From positions 1-21,715 of the forward strand of contig JAXEOR010000136.1 in assembly GCA_034117945.1 (NCBI GenBank): 21,715 nucleotides of DNA, read 5' to 3'. The position numbers were made by a program, and so were the translations under genes. Below the pieces are notes generated by a model. The model worked only from the letters and a program-made list of their open reading frames with translations, did not search any database and had not been told where the DNA came from. This DNA comes from SIG438 sp034117945. GTDB taxonomy: Bacteria; Bacillota; Clostridia; HGM11514. Each line of letters begins with the position of its first letter. Position 1 is the stretch's first letter. Positions 7,231-14,980 of the stretch are shown one piece after another.

Positions 7231-8259
7231 CTAAAAGCACCGATTTTGATGCTTTTTGTCACAGTTTTTTGTTTTTGAACATTTGTAGCAAATTTCATTC
7301 AGCAAGGGCTTGTCTTGAAAATAAGCGTCCAGATTTTCAATGGTTGTCTGGGCGATGTTTTTCAGTGCCTCGTGGGTTAAAAAGGCCTGGTGAGAGGTGA
7401 CCAGAACATTTGGCATGGCCACCAAAAGTGCCAGCTTATCGTCCTGCATCACCCGGCCGGAGCGATCCTCATAAAAAAAGTCGCTCTCCTCTTCATATAC
7501 GTCCAGACAGGCTCCTCCGATGCCTCCGGATTTCAAAGCCTCCAGAAGAGCCTCGCTGTCAATCAGAGCGCCTCGGGAGGTGTTAATGAGATAAGTGTCT
7601 TTTTTCATGAGAGATAAGGTGTGCGCATTGATGATGTGATGAGTCGATTCGGTCAGAGGGCAGTGCAGCGAAATGATGTCCGCCTGCTGGCAAAGCTCAT
7701 CCAAAGGAACATAGTCGATCCCCTCTACAGGGAAGGGATCGTATGCGATCACCTTCATGCCAAAGCCCTTGCAGATCTCAATAAACACCCGGCCGATTTT
7801 TCCTGTTCCGATAACGCCGGCAGTTTTTCCGTGCAGATCAAAGCCGGTCAGGCCGTTTAAGGTGAAATTAAAATCTCTGGTGCGGAAATACGCCTTGTGG
7901 ATTTTACGGTTTAAGGTCAGCAGCATGGCCATGGAATGCTCCGCAACGGCATAGGGGGAGTAGGCCGGAACGCGGACAATGTGTATTTTTCCGTAGGCCG
8001 CTTTAAAATCAATATTATTAAATCCGGCGCACCGCATGGCTGCCAGCGTAATTCCGTTTTGATATAATGTATCAATGACCTGCTGATTTAAAATGTCGTT
8101 GACAAAGGCGATCACGCCGTCGTATCCTGCTGCCAGCCCGGCAGTATCCTCGTTTAATTTATTTTCAAAATATTTGAGCTGATATCCGTGCTGCTCGCTA
8201 AGAGGTGTGAAATAGGTTTTGTCATAGGGTTTTGCGTCAAAAAACGCTATTTTTTTCAT
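7231..8259 (-). CDS. ldhA: D-lactate dehydrogenase (LdhA type) with Cys-rich tail
   Basis: A 342-residue cytoplasmic NAD-dependent D-2-hydroxyacid dehydrogenase reducing pyruvate to D-lactate. It follows E. coli LdhA closely from my memory of that sequence: MKKIAFFDAKPYD start, MRCAGFNNIDF, VPAYSPYAVAEH, nucleotide motif GTGKIG (151-156), NTSRGALID with catalytic Arg229, an acidic VYEEESD (about 254-260), and SHQAFLTHEAL with catalytic His290. Past NE at 321-322, where the E. coli enzyme nearly ends, it has a tail with cysteines at 324, 327, 333 and 341 (CYKC...C...C) of unknown role. The ATG at 8259 is chosen because homology begins there; a longer in-frame reading to 8388 adds unrelated residues. 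AGAAAGG lies 14 nt upstream, a rather long spacing. It is transcribed divergently from thrC. Confidence 0.92.
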   Translation of the reverse strand: MKKIAFFDAKPYDKTYFTPLSEQHGYQLKYFENKLNEDTAGLAAGYDGVIAFVNDILNQQVIDTLYQNGITLAAMRCAGFNNIDFKAAYGKIHIVRVPAYSPYAVAEHSMAMLLTLNRKIHKAYFRTRDFNFTLNGLTGFDLHGKTAGVIGTGKIGRVFIEICKGFGMKVIAYDPFPVEGIDYVPLDELCQQADIISLHCPLTESTHHIINAHTLSLMKKDTYLINTSRGALIDSEALLEALKSGGIGGACLDVYEEESDFFYEDRSGRVMQDDKLALLVAMPNVLVTSHQAFLTHEALKNIAQTTIENLDAYFQDKPLLNEICYKCSKTKNCDKKHQNRCF

Positions 8260-8277
8260 TGTCGTTACCAAAGCCTT

Positions 8278-8326
8278 TCTGCTCACAAGGTAGAAATGTT
8301 GTCCCGCACTGTGAGCAGATGCGGGA
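8278..8326 (-). promoter_or_regulatory. Interlocked inverted repeats in the ldhA leader
   Basis: On the minus strand, TCCCGCA (8326-8320) can pair with TGCGGGA (8308-8302), 7 bp. TCTGCTCACA (8319-8310), which lies inside that loop, can pair with TGTGAGCAGA (8287-8278), 10 bp. The two helices interlock, so they are alternatives or a pseudoknot. The second helix runs into the AGAAAGG ribosome site of ldhA (8280-8274). At DNA level the TGTGAGCA/TGCTCACA arms could instead be operator half-sites. Confidence 0.5.
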
Positions 8327-8444
8327 TAAAGAAGGCCAGTTAAGTCTTCTGCTTCTTTTTTAGTATGAGGGAAACAGGGGCGATTCATACATGATTTTTA
8401 CCAATGAGAAAAATAATTCATGAATCCTTTGCTTTTTTTCAACC

Positions 8445-8458
8445 ATTTTAACTAAAAT
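8445..8458. promoter_or_regulatory. ATTTTA-AC-TAAAAT palindrome in ldhA-thrC divergent region
   Basis: Perfect 6-bp arms with a 2-bp centre lie just upstream of the thrC -35 box. A second short palindrome, ATTCATGAAT, lies at 8416-8425. Both are AT-rich and could be chance, but the spot between divergent promoters suits a shared regulator. I could not identify a convincing ldhA promoter in this gap. Confidence 0.3.
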
Positions 8459-8470
8459 ATGAAAAAGACC

Positions 8471-8499
8471 TTTACAAAATTGAAAAATTGTAGTATGAT
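8471..8499 (+). promoter_or_regulatory. Sigma-A promoter of thrC
   Basis: TTTACA (8471-8476) and TATGAT (8494-8499) are separated by 17 nt, each one base off consensus. Predicted start is near 8506, leaving a leader of about 34 nt. Confidence 0.8.
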
Positions 8500-8539
8500 A
8501 ATAGAATGACATGAATGAATTTTAGGCGAGGTGAAGGGC

Positions 8540-10018
8540 TTGCAATATCATAGCACGAGAGATGAAAAAATAAAGGTAACTGCGTCAGAGGCGATTCTTT
8601 CCGGCTTGGCGGCGGACGGGGGACTGTTTGTCCCGGATACCATTCCCAAAATTTCTTTGAAATTGCTGGGTGGCTTATCCTACTGCCAGCGGGCAAAAGC
8701 GATTCTTTCCGATTATTTGACCGACTTTACTCCGGCGGAGATTGACGCATGCGTCCAGGGCGCCTATACAGTGGAGCATTTTGGCTCGGAATGGATTGCC
8801 CCTCTTTCCCATTTGGATGATTCTCTTTCCTTTTTAGAGCTTTGGCATGGGCCAACCTGCGCCTTTAAGGATATGGCGCTTCAGATTTTGCCCTATTTTT
8901 TGACCACTTCCATGAAAAAGCAGGGAGAGGAAAAAACAGTGGTGATTCTTGTGGCCACCTCCGGGGATACCGGGAAGGCTGCCTTGTCCGGCTTTGCTGA
9001 TGTGGAGGGGACTCGGATTGCGGTGTTTTATCCTGATCAGGGTGTGAGCAAAATTCAGCGTCTGCAAATGGCTACCCAGGAGGGCGGCAACGTGTTTGTG
9101 TCCGGTGTGAAGGGCAATTTTGACGATGTGCAGGCCTTTGTGAAGAAAATTTTTACGGATGAACAGTATCGGGAAAAAATGAACCAGAACGGCTTTGCTT
9201 TTTCCTCTGCAAATTCTATCAACTGGGGTCGTCTGGTGCCGCAGATTGTGTATTATGTGCATGCCTACTGCGAGCTGGCGGATCAGGGGAGAATTCAGCC
9301 CGGAGAGCAGGTTAATGTTGTGGTTCCCACCGGTAATTTTGGCAATATTCTGGCTGCTTTTTATGCAAAGCAGGCGGGAGTGCCTATTGCTAAGCTGATC
9401 TGCGCCTCTAACAAAAATAAAATTTTAACTGATTTTATCCGAACCGGTGTTTACGATAAAAACCGTGATTTTTATGTGACTCATTCTCCTTCTATGGATA
9501 TTTTGATTTCCAGCAATCTGGAGCGGCTGCTGTACCATTTGAGTGATGAAAAATGCGTGAAGGAATTGATGGAGCAGCTTTCAAAAACAGGGCGGTACCA
9601 AGTGTCCCGGCAGATGAAGGAGCGGCTGGAAGATCTTCTTTGGGCTGATTTTTGTGACGATGAGGAAACAGAGCGGATGATCGCTCAGGTTTACCGGGAG
9701 TATGGATATGTGATGGATCCTCATACGGCCGTGGGCTATGGGGTGTATCAAAAATACCTTGCTCAGACGGGGGACAGCACAAAAACAATCATCGCCTCCA
9801 CAGCCAGTCCCTTTAAATTCAATGCTTGCGTGGCCGGAGCTTTGGGGGAACAAACGGAAGGAGTTTCGGAATTTGCATTGCTCCATACCCTGGCGGAAAA
9901 AACAGGGCTGCCCCTGCCTGCCTCGCTGGCAGAGCTAGGGCAAAAAGAGGTTCGGTTTAACGGCGCAGTGGACAAGGACGAGATGTACCGTGCTGTCAGC
10001 GGATTTTTGGGGATTTAG
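8540..10018 (+). CDS. thrC: Threonine synthase (TTG start)
   Basis: A 492-residue PLP enzyme that turns O-phosphohomoserine into threonine and phosphate in the cytoplasm, the last step of threonine synthesis. The PLP-lysine motif is LELWHGPTCAFKDMALQ, with Lys110. The phosphate-binding region is VVVPTGNFGNILA, and SGDTGKAAL is a further family block. The length fits the bacterial/fungal long class. The start is the TTG at 8540: GAGGTGA (8528-8534) matches the anti-Shine-Dalgarno sequence with 5 nt spacing, and the protein then begins MQYHSTRDE as other threonine synthases do. The GTG at 8531 lies inside that ribosome site. No other threonine pathway gene is adjacent. The metallophosphoesterase gene begins 3 nt after the stop, so the two are probably co-transcribed. 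Confidence 0.95.
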   Translation: MQYHSTRDEKIKVTASEAILSGLAADGGLFVPDTIPKISLKLLGGLSYCQRAKAILSDYLTDFTPAEIDACVQGAYTVEHFGSEWIAPLSHLDDSLSFLELWHGPTCAFKDMALQILPYFLTTSMKKQGEEKTVVILVATSGDTGKAALSGFADVEGTRIAVFYPDQGVSKIQRLQMATQEGGNVFVSGVKGNFDDVQAFVKKIFTDEQYREKMNQNGFAFSSANSINWGRLVPQIVYYVHAYCELADQGRIQPGEQVNVVVPTGNFGNILAAFYAKQAGVPIAKLICASNKNKILTDFIRTGVYDKNRDFYVTHSPSMDILISSNLERLLYHLSDEKCVKELMEQLSKTGRYQVSRQMKERLEDLLWADFCDDEETERMIAQVYREYGYVMDPHTAVGYGVYQKYLAQTGDSTKTIIASTASPFKFNACVAGALGEQTEGVSEFALLHTLAEKTGLPLPASLAELGQKEVRFNGAVDKDEMYRAVSGFLGI

Positions 10019-10021
10019 CCT

Positions 10022-10705
10022 ATGGGTCTGTTTGCCATTTCCGATTTGCATCTTTCCTTCGGTACAGATAAGCCCATGGATGTGTTTGGCTGGAAGGACT
10101 ATGAGAACCGTCTCCGGGAGCAATGGAATCAACGGGTCGCTCCTCAGGACTGGGTGCTGGTGCCGGGGGATATTTCCTGGGCAACCTATCTGGAGGAAAC
10201 AGAGGCGGATTTTCGTTTTATCCATGAATTGAACGGAACAAAAATTATTGGCAAGGGAAACCACGATTATTGGTGGACCACCGCCAAAAAAATGCGTGAA
10301 TATGCGGAGGAAAAGGGCTTTTCCTCCCTCCGCTTTCTTTATAATAACAGCTATCTCTGGGGAACTACCGGGATATGCGGAACAAGGGGTTGGTGTAATC
10401 ATGGTAACATGGCTGAGGACGCCCATCTTTGGGAGCGTGAGCTTCAGCGCCTGCAGCTTTCGCTGGAAAGCGCAAAGGGATGTGAATCCGTTATTTGTTG
10501 CCTCCACTACCCGCCGGTTGATTTGAGCGGCAGGCTGAGCGGGGAACACATGCAGCTGTTTCATCAGTATGGAGTGCAGCAGGTGATTTACGGGCATATT
10601 CACGGCCGCCGGTATGACGGCATGGTGCCGGAGGAGAAAGAAGGCATTCGGTTTCAGCTGGTCTCCTGCGACTATTTGGATTTTGCGCCTCTTCGCTTAG
10701 CGTAA
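10022..10705 (+). CDS. Metallophosphoesterase (COG1768-like)
   Basis: A 227-residue calcineurin-like phosphoesterase with the complete metal-binding set: DLH (Asp8, His10), GDI (Asp50), GNHD (residues 79-82), HYPP (His162) and GHIHG (His192, His194). These bind a dinuclear metal centre that hydrolyses phosphoesters. Aromatic residues after GNHD (YWW) and its short length resemble the predicted phosphohydrolases of COG1768, whose physiological substrate is not known. No signal peptide, so cytoplasmic. It starts 3 nt after the thrC stop, with GGGGAT as a weak ribosome site inside thrC, which suggests translational coupling. The 48-nt gap to tig shows no promoter, so the trigger factor and clp genes may partly be read from the thrC promoter or from a promoter inside this gene. 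Confidence 0.88.
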   Translation: MGLFAISDLHLSFGTDKPMDVFGWKDYENRLREQWNQRVAPQDWVLVPGDISWATYLEETEADFRFIHELNGTKIIGKGNHDYWWTTAKKMREYAEEKGFSSLRFLYNNSYLWGTTGICGTRGWCNHGNMAEDAHLWERELQRLQLSLESAKGCESVICCLHYPPVDLSGRLSGEHMQLFHQYGVQQVIYGHIHGRRYDGMVPEEKEGIRFQLVSCDYLDFAPLRLA

Positions 10706-10753
10706 CAGTAAGAAAAACTCAAATGAACCAATGAATTTTAGGAGGAAATAACA

Positions 10754-12220
10754 ATGTCAGTAAAAGTAACAAATGTAGAAGAAAATGTAATAGAGCTGGA
10801 GTTTTCCGTTGATCAGAAAATTTTTCAGGAAGGCGTGGTGAAATCCTACCGGAAAAATGTGAAAAGAATTCAGATTCCCGGCTTCCGCAAGGGAAAAGCA
10901 CCCCAGAAGATGATCGAAAAAATGTACGGACCGGAAGTTTTTTATGACGATGCCATTAACTTTGTGTTTCCGGATGCATATGATGAAGCAGTAAAGGAAG
11001 CCGGCATTACCCCTGTTGACCGGCCGGAGGTGGATGTTAAGGAGGTTGGGCCGGACGTTGATCTGGTGTTGACCGCTAAGGTGACAGTAAAGCCGGAGGT
11101 TTCCATTGATCATTACAAAGGTATAGAAATTCCAAAAATTGAGTATACTGTAAGCGATGAAGATGTAGAAAGGGAAATTTCTTCCATGGCAGAGAGAAAT
11201 TCCCGACTGGTTACCGTAGAGGACAGGGAAGCAAAGCTGGGCGACACCGCTATTATTGATTACGAAGGCTTTGTAGACGAGGTTGCCTTTGAAGGCGGCA
11301 AGGGAGAAAATCACAGCTTGGAGCTGGGCTCCGGTCAGTTTATTCCCGGATTTGAGGATCAGATCGTTGGGAAAAAGCCGGGAGAAGAGTTTGATGTGAA
11401 TGTAACCTTCCCGGAGGAATATCATGCGGAGGATTTGCAGGGCAAGGAAGCGGTATTCAAGGTAAAGCTGAACGAGCTGAAGGAAAAGGTGGTTCCCACC
11501 ATTGATGATGAGTTTGCAAAGGATGTCAGCGAGTTTGACACCTTAGAGGAGCTGAAGGCTGATTCCAGAAAGAAATTGGAGCAGACTGCGGCGGATAAGG
11601 CCAAAAATGAAAAAGAAACAGCCATTCTTGATTTCTTGTGCGAAAACCTGCAGGCCAATATTCCCGAGGTGATGGTGGAATCTCAGATTGACAGCATGAT
11701 GAAGGATTTTGAAATGAGAATTTCCTCTCAGGGAATCGATATGAATACCTATATGACCTATATGGGATTGGATCCGAAAACCATGCGCGACAGCTTCCGG
11801 GAGCAGGCTGACCGCAGAGTGAAAACAACTCTGGCTTTGGAAAAGATTCTGGAGCTGGAGAACATTTCTGCTACAGATGAGGACGCGGAGGCAGAGATTC
11901 AAAAAATGGCGGATCAGTATCAGATGGAAGTGGATAAAATCAAAAGCTTTATTAAGCCGGAGGATGTGAAGGAAGACCTGGCAATGCGCAAGACCATGGA
12001 ATTCCTGTTGGAAAATGCTAAGGAAAAGAAGGTTTCCAAAAAGAAAGAAGCAGAGGGCGACAAGGCAGAGGAGCCGGCGGCGAAAAAAACAACTGCCAAA
12101 AAAACAACTACAAAAAAGACAACTGCAAAAAAGGAAACCGCTGAAGGTGCGGAGAAAAAGCCCGCTGCCAAAAAAACAATAACCAAAAAAGCTGACAAAA
12201 AGGACGAAGAAACCAAATAA
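10754..12220 (+). CDS. tig: Trigger factor with lysine-rich C-terminal extension
   Basis: A 488-residue ribosome-associated chaperone and prolyl isomerase. The ribosome-docking motif GFRKGKAP is at residues 43-50. The FKBP-type isomerase domain spans about 150-245 (YEGFVDEVAFEGGKGENHSL, GSGQFIPGFEDQIVG). The helical C-terminal chaperone arms run to about 424. Trigger factors are usually near 430 residues, so the last ~64 are an extension: charged and made of K, T, A and E, with repeated KKTTA units, like histone H1 tails. The corresponding DNA is a 15-bp tandem repeat at 12080-12133. A strong AGGAGG (10740-10745) precedes the ATG. clpP starts 14 nt after the stop, the conserved tig-clpP-clpX order. 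Function is certain; the role of the tail is unknown. Confidence 0.97.
   Translation: MSVKVTNVEENVIELEFSVDQKIFQEGVVKSYRKNVKRIQIPGFRKGKAPQKMIEKMYGPEVFYDDAINFVFPDAYDEAVKEAGITPVDRPEVDVKEVGPDVDLVLTAKVTVKPEVSIDHYKGIEIPKIEYTVSDEDVEREISSMAERNSRLVTVEDREAKLGDTAIIDYEGFVDEVAFEGGKGENHSLELGSGQFIPGFEDQIVGKKPGEEFDVNVTFPEEYHAEDLQGKEAVFKVKLNELKEKVVPTIDDEFAKDVSEFDTLEELKADSRKKLEQTAADKAKNEKETAILDFLCENLQANIPEVMVESQIDSMMKDFEMRISSQGIDMNTYMTYMGLDPKTMRDSFREQADRRVKTTLALEKILELENISATDEDAEAEIQKMADQYQMEVDKIKSFIKPEDVKEDLAMRKTMEFLLENAKEKKVSKKKEAEGDKAEEPAAKKTTAKKTTTKKTTAKKETAEGAEKKPAAKKTITKKADKKDEETK
12080..12133 (+). repeat. 15-bp coding tandem repeat in the tig tail
   Basis: About 3.6 copies of a GCN-AAA-AAR-ACA-ACT unit encode (A/T)KKTT repeats. 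Units start at 12080, 12095, 12110 and 12125, differing only at the alanine/threonine codon and at a lysine wobble base. Runs of A up to seven make this a likely site of replication slippage, which in 15-bp steps would keep the frame. Confidence 0.85.
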
Positions 12221-12234
12221 GGGAGTGACAGATT

Positions 12235-12819
12235 ATGAGTTTGGTACCAATGGTCATTGAGCAGACAAATCGGGGAGAGCGTTCCTATGATATTTTTTCC
12301 AGACTGCTGAAGGATCGAATTGTGTTTTTGTCCGAGGAGGTCAATGACGCAACGGCAAGCCTGGTGGTTGCTCAGATGTTGTTTTTAGAAGGAGAAGATC
12401 CTGATAAGGATATTAATTTTTACATCAACAGCCCGGGCGGGTCTATCACTGCGGGCATGGCAATTTATGATACCATGCAGTATATCAAATGCGATGTGTC
12501 AACCATTTGCGTGGGTATGGCGGCCAGCATGGGTGCGTTTTTGCTGGCGTCTGGTGCTCCGGGAAAGCGGTTTGCACTGCCCAACAGTGAAATTATGATC
12601 CACCAGCCCTTGGGCGGTACCCAGGGTCAGGCAACGGATATTAAAATCCATGCCGACCGGATTATCAAAATCAGGGAAACGCTGAATAAGATCCTGAGCG
12701 AGAGAACGGGAAAATCATTGGAGGTCATCAACCATGATACCGAGCGCGACAACTTTATGTCTGCCGCTGAGGCGAAGGAATATGGTTTGGTGGACGAGGT
12801 CATTGAACGAAAAAAATAA
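12235..12819 (+). CDS. clpP: ATP-dependent Clp protease proteolytic subunit
   Basis: A 194-residue serine peptidase of the expected length. The catalytic triad is visible: Ser98 in GMAASMGAF, His123 in MIHQPLGG, and Asp172 in ERDNFMS. It forms the tetradecameric barrel that degrades substrates unfolded by ClpX (encoded next) or other Clp ATPases. GGGAGTGA lies about 7 nt before the ATG. It is 14 nt after tig and 26 nt before clpX, so all three genes are probably on one mRNA. I saw no CtsR-like operator (AGGTCAAANANAGGTCAAA type) before it. That suggests it is not under its own heat-shock promoter here, although a distant one cannot be excluded. Confidence 0.98.
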   Translation: MSLVPMVIEQTNRGERSYDIFSRLLKDRIVFLSEEVNDATASLVVAQMLFLEGEDPDKDINFYINSPGGSITAGMAIYDTMQYIKCDVSTICVGMAASMGAFLLASGAPGKRFALPNSEIMIHQPLGGTQGQATDIKIHADRIIKIRETLNKILSERTGKSLEVINHDTERDNFMSAAEAKEYGLVDEVIERKK

Positions 12820-12845
12820 GACAGCCAACCAAACGAGGTGATTGA

Positions 12846-14153
12846 ATGGCTAAATTTGATGAAAAACAGCTGCAATGCTCCTTCTGCGGAAAAGAGCAGG
12901 GGGAGGTAAAACGGTTGATTGCAGGGCCGGGTGTTTATATTTGTAATGAATGCGTTGATCTTTGCACAGAAATTCTGGAAGAGGATTTTGGGGATATTGA
13001 TCTGGATGTTTCTTTAGATGAATTGCCAAAGCCCATTGAAATCAAAAAGATTCTGGATGAGTATGTCATCGGTCAGCAGTCTGCAAAAAAATCCCTGGCG
13101 GTTGCCGTTTATAATCATTATAAACGAATTTGCTCCGAAGTGGACTCGGATGTGGAGCTGCAAAAAAGCAATATCCTGATGTTGGGACCTACCGGCTGCG
13201 GAAAAACCCTGCTGGCACAAACCTTGGCGAAAATTCTGAACGTTCCCTTTGCCATTGTGGACGCTACTTCACTGACCGAGGCCGGCTATGTGGGGGAGGA
13301 TGTGGAAAATATTCTGCTCAAGCTGATCCAGGCTGCGGATTATGATGTGGAATACGCCCAAAAAGGAATTATTTATATCGACGAGATTGATAAAATCACC
13401 CGCAAAAGTGAAAATCCCTCCATTACCAGGGATGTGAGCGGGGAAGGAGTTCAGCAGGCCCTTTTGAAAATTCTGGAGGGGACGGTTGCGTCTGTTCCGC
13501 CCCAGGGGGGGAGAAAGCACCCTCATCAGGAGTTTATCCAAATTGATACCACAAATATTTTATTCATCTGCGGCGGTGCCTTTGACGGGTTGGATAAAAT
13601 TGTGGAGCAGCGGATCGGGAAGAAGACCATGGGCTTTGGCGCTCAGGTGCAGGGCAAGCAGGAAAAGGATATCGGCAAGCTGTTTGCGCAGGTGCAGCCC
13701 CAGGATTTGCTGAAGTTTGGCTTGATTCCAGAGTTTGTGGGTCGTTTGCCGGTGGTGGTTTCTCTGGAGCTGTTGGACGAGGCCGCACTGGTCAATATTC
13801 TGACCCAGCCTAAAAATGCGCTGACAAAGCAGTATGCAAAATTGGTGGAGCTGGATAATGTGACATTGGAGTTTACGCCCGATGCATTAGAAGCCATCGC
13901 CAAAAAGGCCATTGAGCGGAATACCGGAGCCCGTGGACTTCGGGCGATTGTGGAGGAGGTTATGACGGACGTAATGTTTGAAATTCCCTCCGATCCTACC
14001 ATTGAAACCTGTGTGGTCACAGCCGGCTGTATTACAGACGGTGAGCGGCCGGAGCTGACTCATAATCTGAACCGTAAAAATCTTCGCAGTAAAGAAGAAA
14101 AGCCGGCGGTGGTTGTGGAGCAGCCCCCCCGTTCAGAGGACAGCGCATCATAA
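12846..14153 (+). CDS. clpX: ClpX AAA+ unfoldase
   Basis: A 435-residue ATPase. The N-terminal C4 zinc domain has Cys11, Cys14, Cys33 and Cys36. Walker A is GPTGCGKT (114-121), the pore loop is AGYVGED, Walker B is IIYIDEIDKI, and the RKSENPSITRDVSGEGVQQ and RNTGARGLRAI blocks are intact. It unfolds tagged substrates and feeds them into ClpP. The ClpP-docking loop, IGF in E. coli, reads MGF here (KKTMGFGAQV), a conservative change. The C-terminal ~20 residues (KPAVVVEQPPRSEDSAS) are a loose tail. GAGGTGATTGA precedes the ATG. It is the last gene of the tig-clpP-clpX unit; a terminator follows at 14166. Confidence 0.98.
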   Translation: MAKFDEKQLQCSFCGKEQGEVKRLIAGPGVYICNECVDLCTEILEEDFGDIDLDVSLDELPKPIEIKKILDEYVIGQQSAKKSLAVAVYNHYKRICSEVDSDVELQKSNILMLGPTGCGKTLLAQTLAKILNVPFAIVDATSLTEAGYVGEDVENILLKLIQAADYDVEYAQKGIIYIDEIDKITRKSENPSITRDVSGEGVQQALLKILEGTVASVPPQGGRKHPHQEFIQIDTTNILFICGGAFDGLDKIVEQRIGKKTMGFGAQVQGKQEKDIGKLFAQVQPQDLLKFGLIPEFVGRLPVVVSLELLDEAALVNILTQPKNALTKQYAKLVELDNVTLEFTPDALEAIAKKAIERNTGARGLRAIVEEVMTDVMFEIPSDPTIETCVVTAGCITDGERPELTHNLNRKNLRSKEEKPAVVVEQPPRSEDSAS

Positions 14154-14165
14154 AAACAAAAGGAT

Positions 14166-14202
14166 AAACCGGTGATGGAGATCTTCCAAAGCCGGTTTTT
14201 TG
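14166..14202 (+). terminator. Intrinsic terminator after clpX
   Basis: AAACCGG (14166-14172) pairs with CCGGTTT (14192-14198), with a small TGGA/TCCA helix in the loop. The T-run of the right arm continues to 14201. It closes the tig-clpP-clpX transcript. Confidence 0.85.
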
Positions 14203-14237
14203 TTTCCTCCGGTCAGAAATTTTTACGGGATATTAAC

Positions 14238-14266
14238 TTGACTTTTTCCTGTTCTTCACCTATAAT
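14238..14266 (+). promoter_or_regulatory. Sigma-A promoter of the DUF47 gene
   Basis: TTGACT (14238-14243) and TATAAT (14261-14266) are separated by 17 nt. Predicted start is near 14273, giving a leader of about 28 nt. Confidence 0.88.
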
Positions 14267-14300
14267 GATAAATGAATTGTTTGGAAAGGGTGAGATCAGA

Positions 14301-14927
14301 ATGGCTGGAAAAAAAGAAAAAAATAATTATTTTGAAATGCTCATTGCAATGACGGATTTTTCCTGTGCCGCAGCGAGAAATCTGGATCAGGTGCTGAGAT
14401 CCTTCGATCCGCTGAAAATGCCGGAGCAGATGGAGTATCTGCATGGGATTGAGCACAGCGGCGACGAGGAAAAGCATAAAATGATGAAAAAGCTGCTGAA
14501 GGAATTTATCACTCCCATTGATCGGGAGGATATTATCAGCCTGGCTCATGAAATTGATAATGTAACGGATGCCATAGAGGATGTGCTGCTGCGGATTTAT
14601 ATGTATAATATTAATGTGATTTCTCCTGAGGCACTGCAGTTTACCCAGGTGATCGTGCGGTGCTGTGACGAAATGAAGATCATCATGGAGGAATTTGAGC
14701 ACTTTAAAAAATCCGGCAAAATTTACGATTCGATTATTGAAATGAACCGCCTGGAGGAAGTGGGAGACACCCTGTATCAGGATGCGGTCAGAGCTCTTTA
14801 TGTGGGGGGCGGCGATCCGGTGAAGATTACTGCCTGGACGGAGGTGTACCACCAATTGGAGAGCTGCTGCGACGCCTGCGAGCATGTTGCCAACGTGGTG
14901 GAAAGCGTTATGATGAAAAATTCGTAA
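14301..14927 (+). CDS. DUF47 / PhoU-like protein
   Basis: A 208-residue, all-helical, cytoplasmic protein. It has the family features of DUF47 (TIGR00153, PhoU-like): an N-terminal FEMLIAMTDFSCAAARNL, the metal-site-like HGIEHSGDEEKHKMMKKLLKEFITPIDREDI block (around residues 45-80) and HEIDNVTDAIEDVLLRIYMY. DUF47 genes usually sit beside a Pit-type phosphate transporter and are thought to modulate it; no transporter is adjacent here. The ATG at 14301 is chosen because GAAAGGGTGA is well spaced before it and a promoter lies just upstream; a longer in-frame reading to 14172 would start in the clpX terminator. No terminator is obvious before the next promoter at 14946. Confidence 0.85.
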   Translation: MAGKKEKNNYFEMLIAMTDFSCAAARNLDQVLRSFDPLKMPEQMEYLHGIEHSGDEEKHKMMKKLLKEFITPIDREDIISLAHEIDNVTDAIEDVLLRIYMYNINVISPEALQFTQVIVRCCDEMKIIMEEFEHFKKSGKIYDSIIEMNRLEEVGDTLYQDAVRALYVGGGDPVKITAWTEVYHQLESCCDACEHVANVVESVMMKNS

Positions 14928-14945
14928 TAAATCATCAGAATTGGA

Positions 14946-14974
14946 TTGACGGAAACTTTTGTTTGTGATACAAT
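14946..14974 (+). promoter_or_regulatory. Sigma-A promoter of the leader RNA / membrane protein gene
   Basis: TTGACG (14946-14951) and TACAAT (14969-14974) are separated by 17 nt. Predicted start is near 14981, directly before the structured leader, leaving about 128 nt of untranslated RNA. Confidence 0.82.
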
Positions 14975-14980
14975 ATTGAC

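Noticed and set aside
7046..7234. 62-codon plus-strand frame between nifJ and ldhA
   Set aside because: It runs through two hairpins including the bidirectional terminator, has no ribosome site, and is low in complexity.
8260..8388. N-terminal extension of ldhA to 8388
   Set aside because: LdhA homology begins at MKKIAFF (8259). The extension would translate the structured leader.
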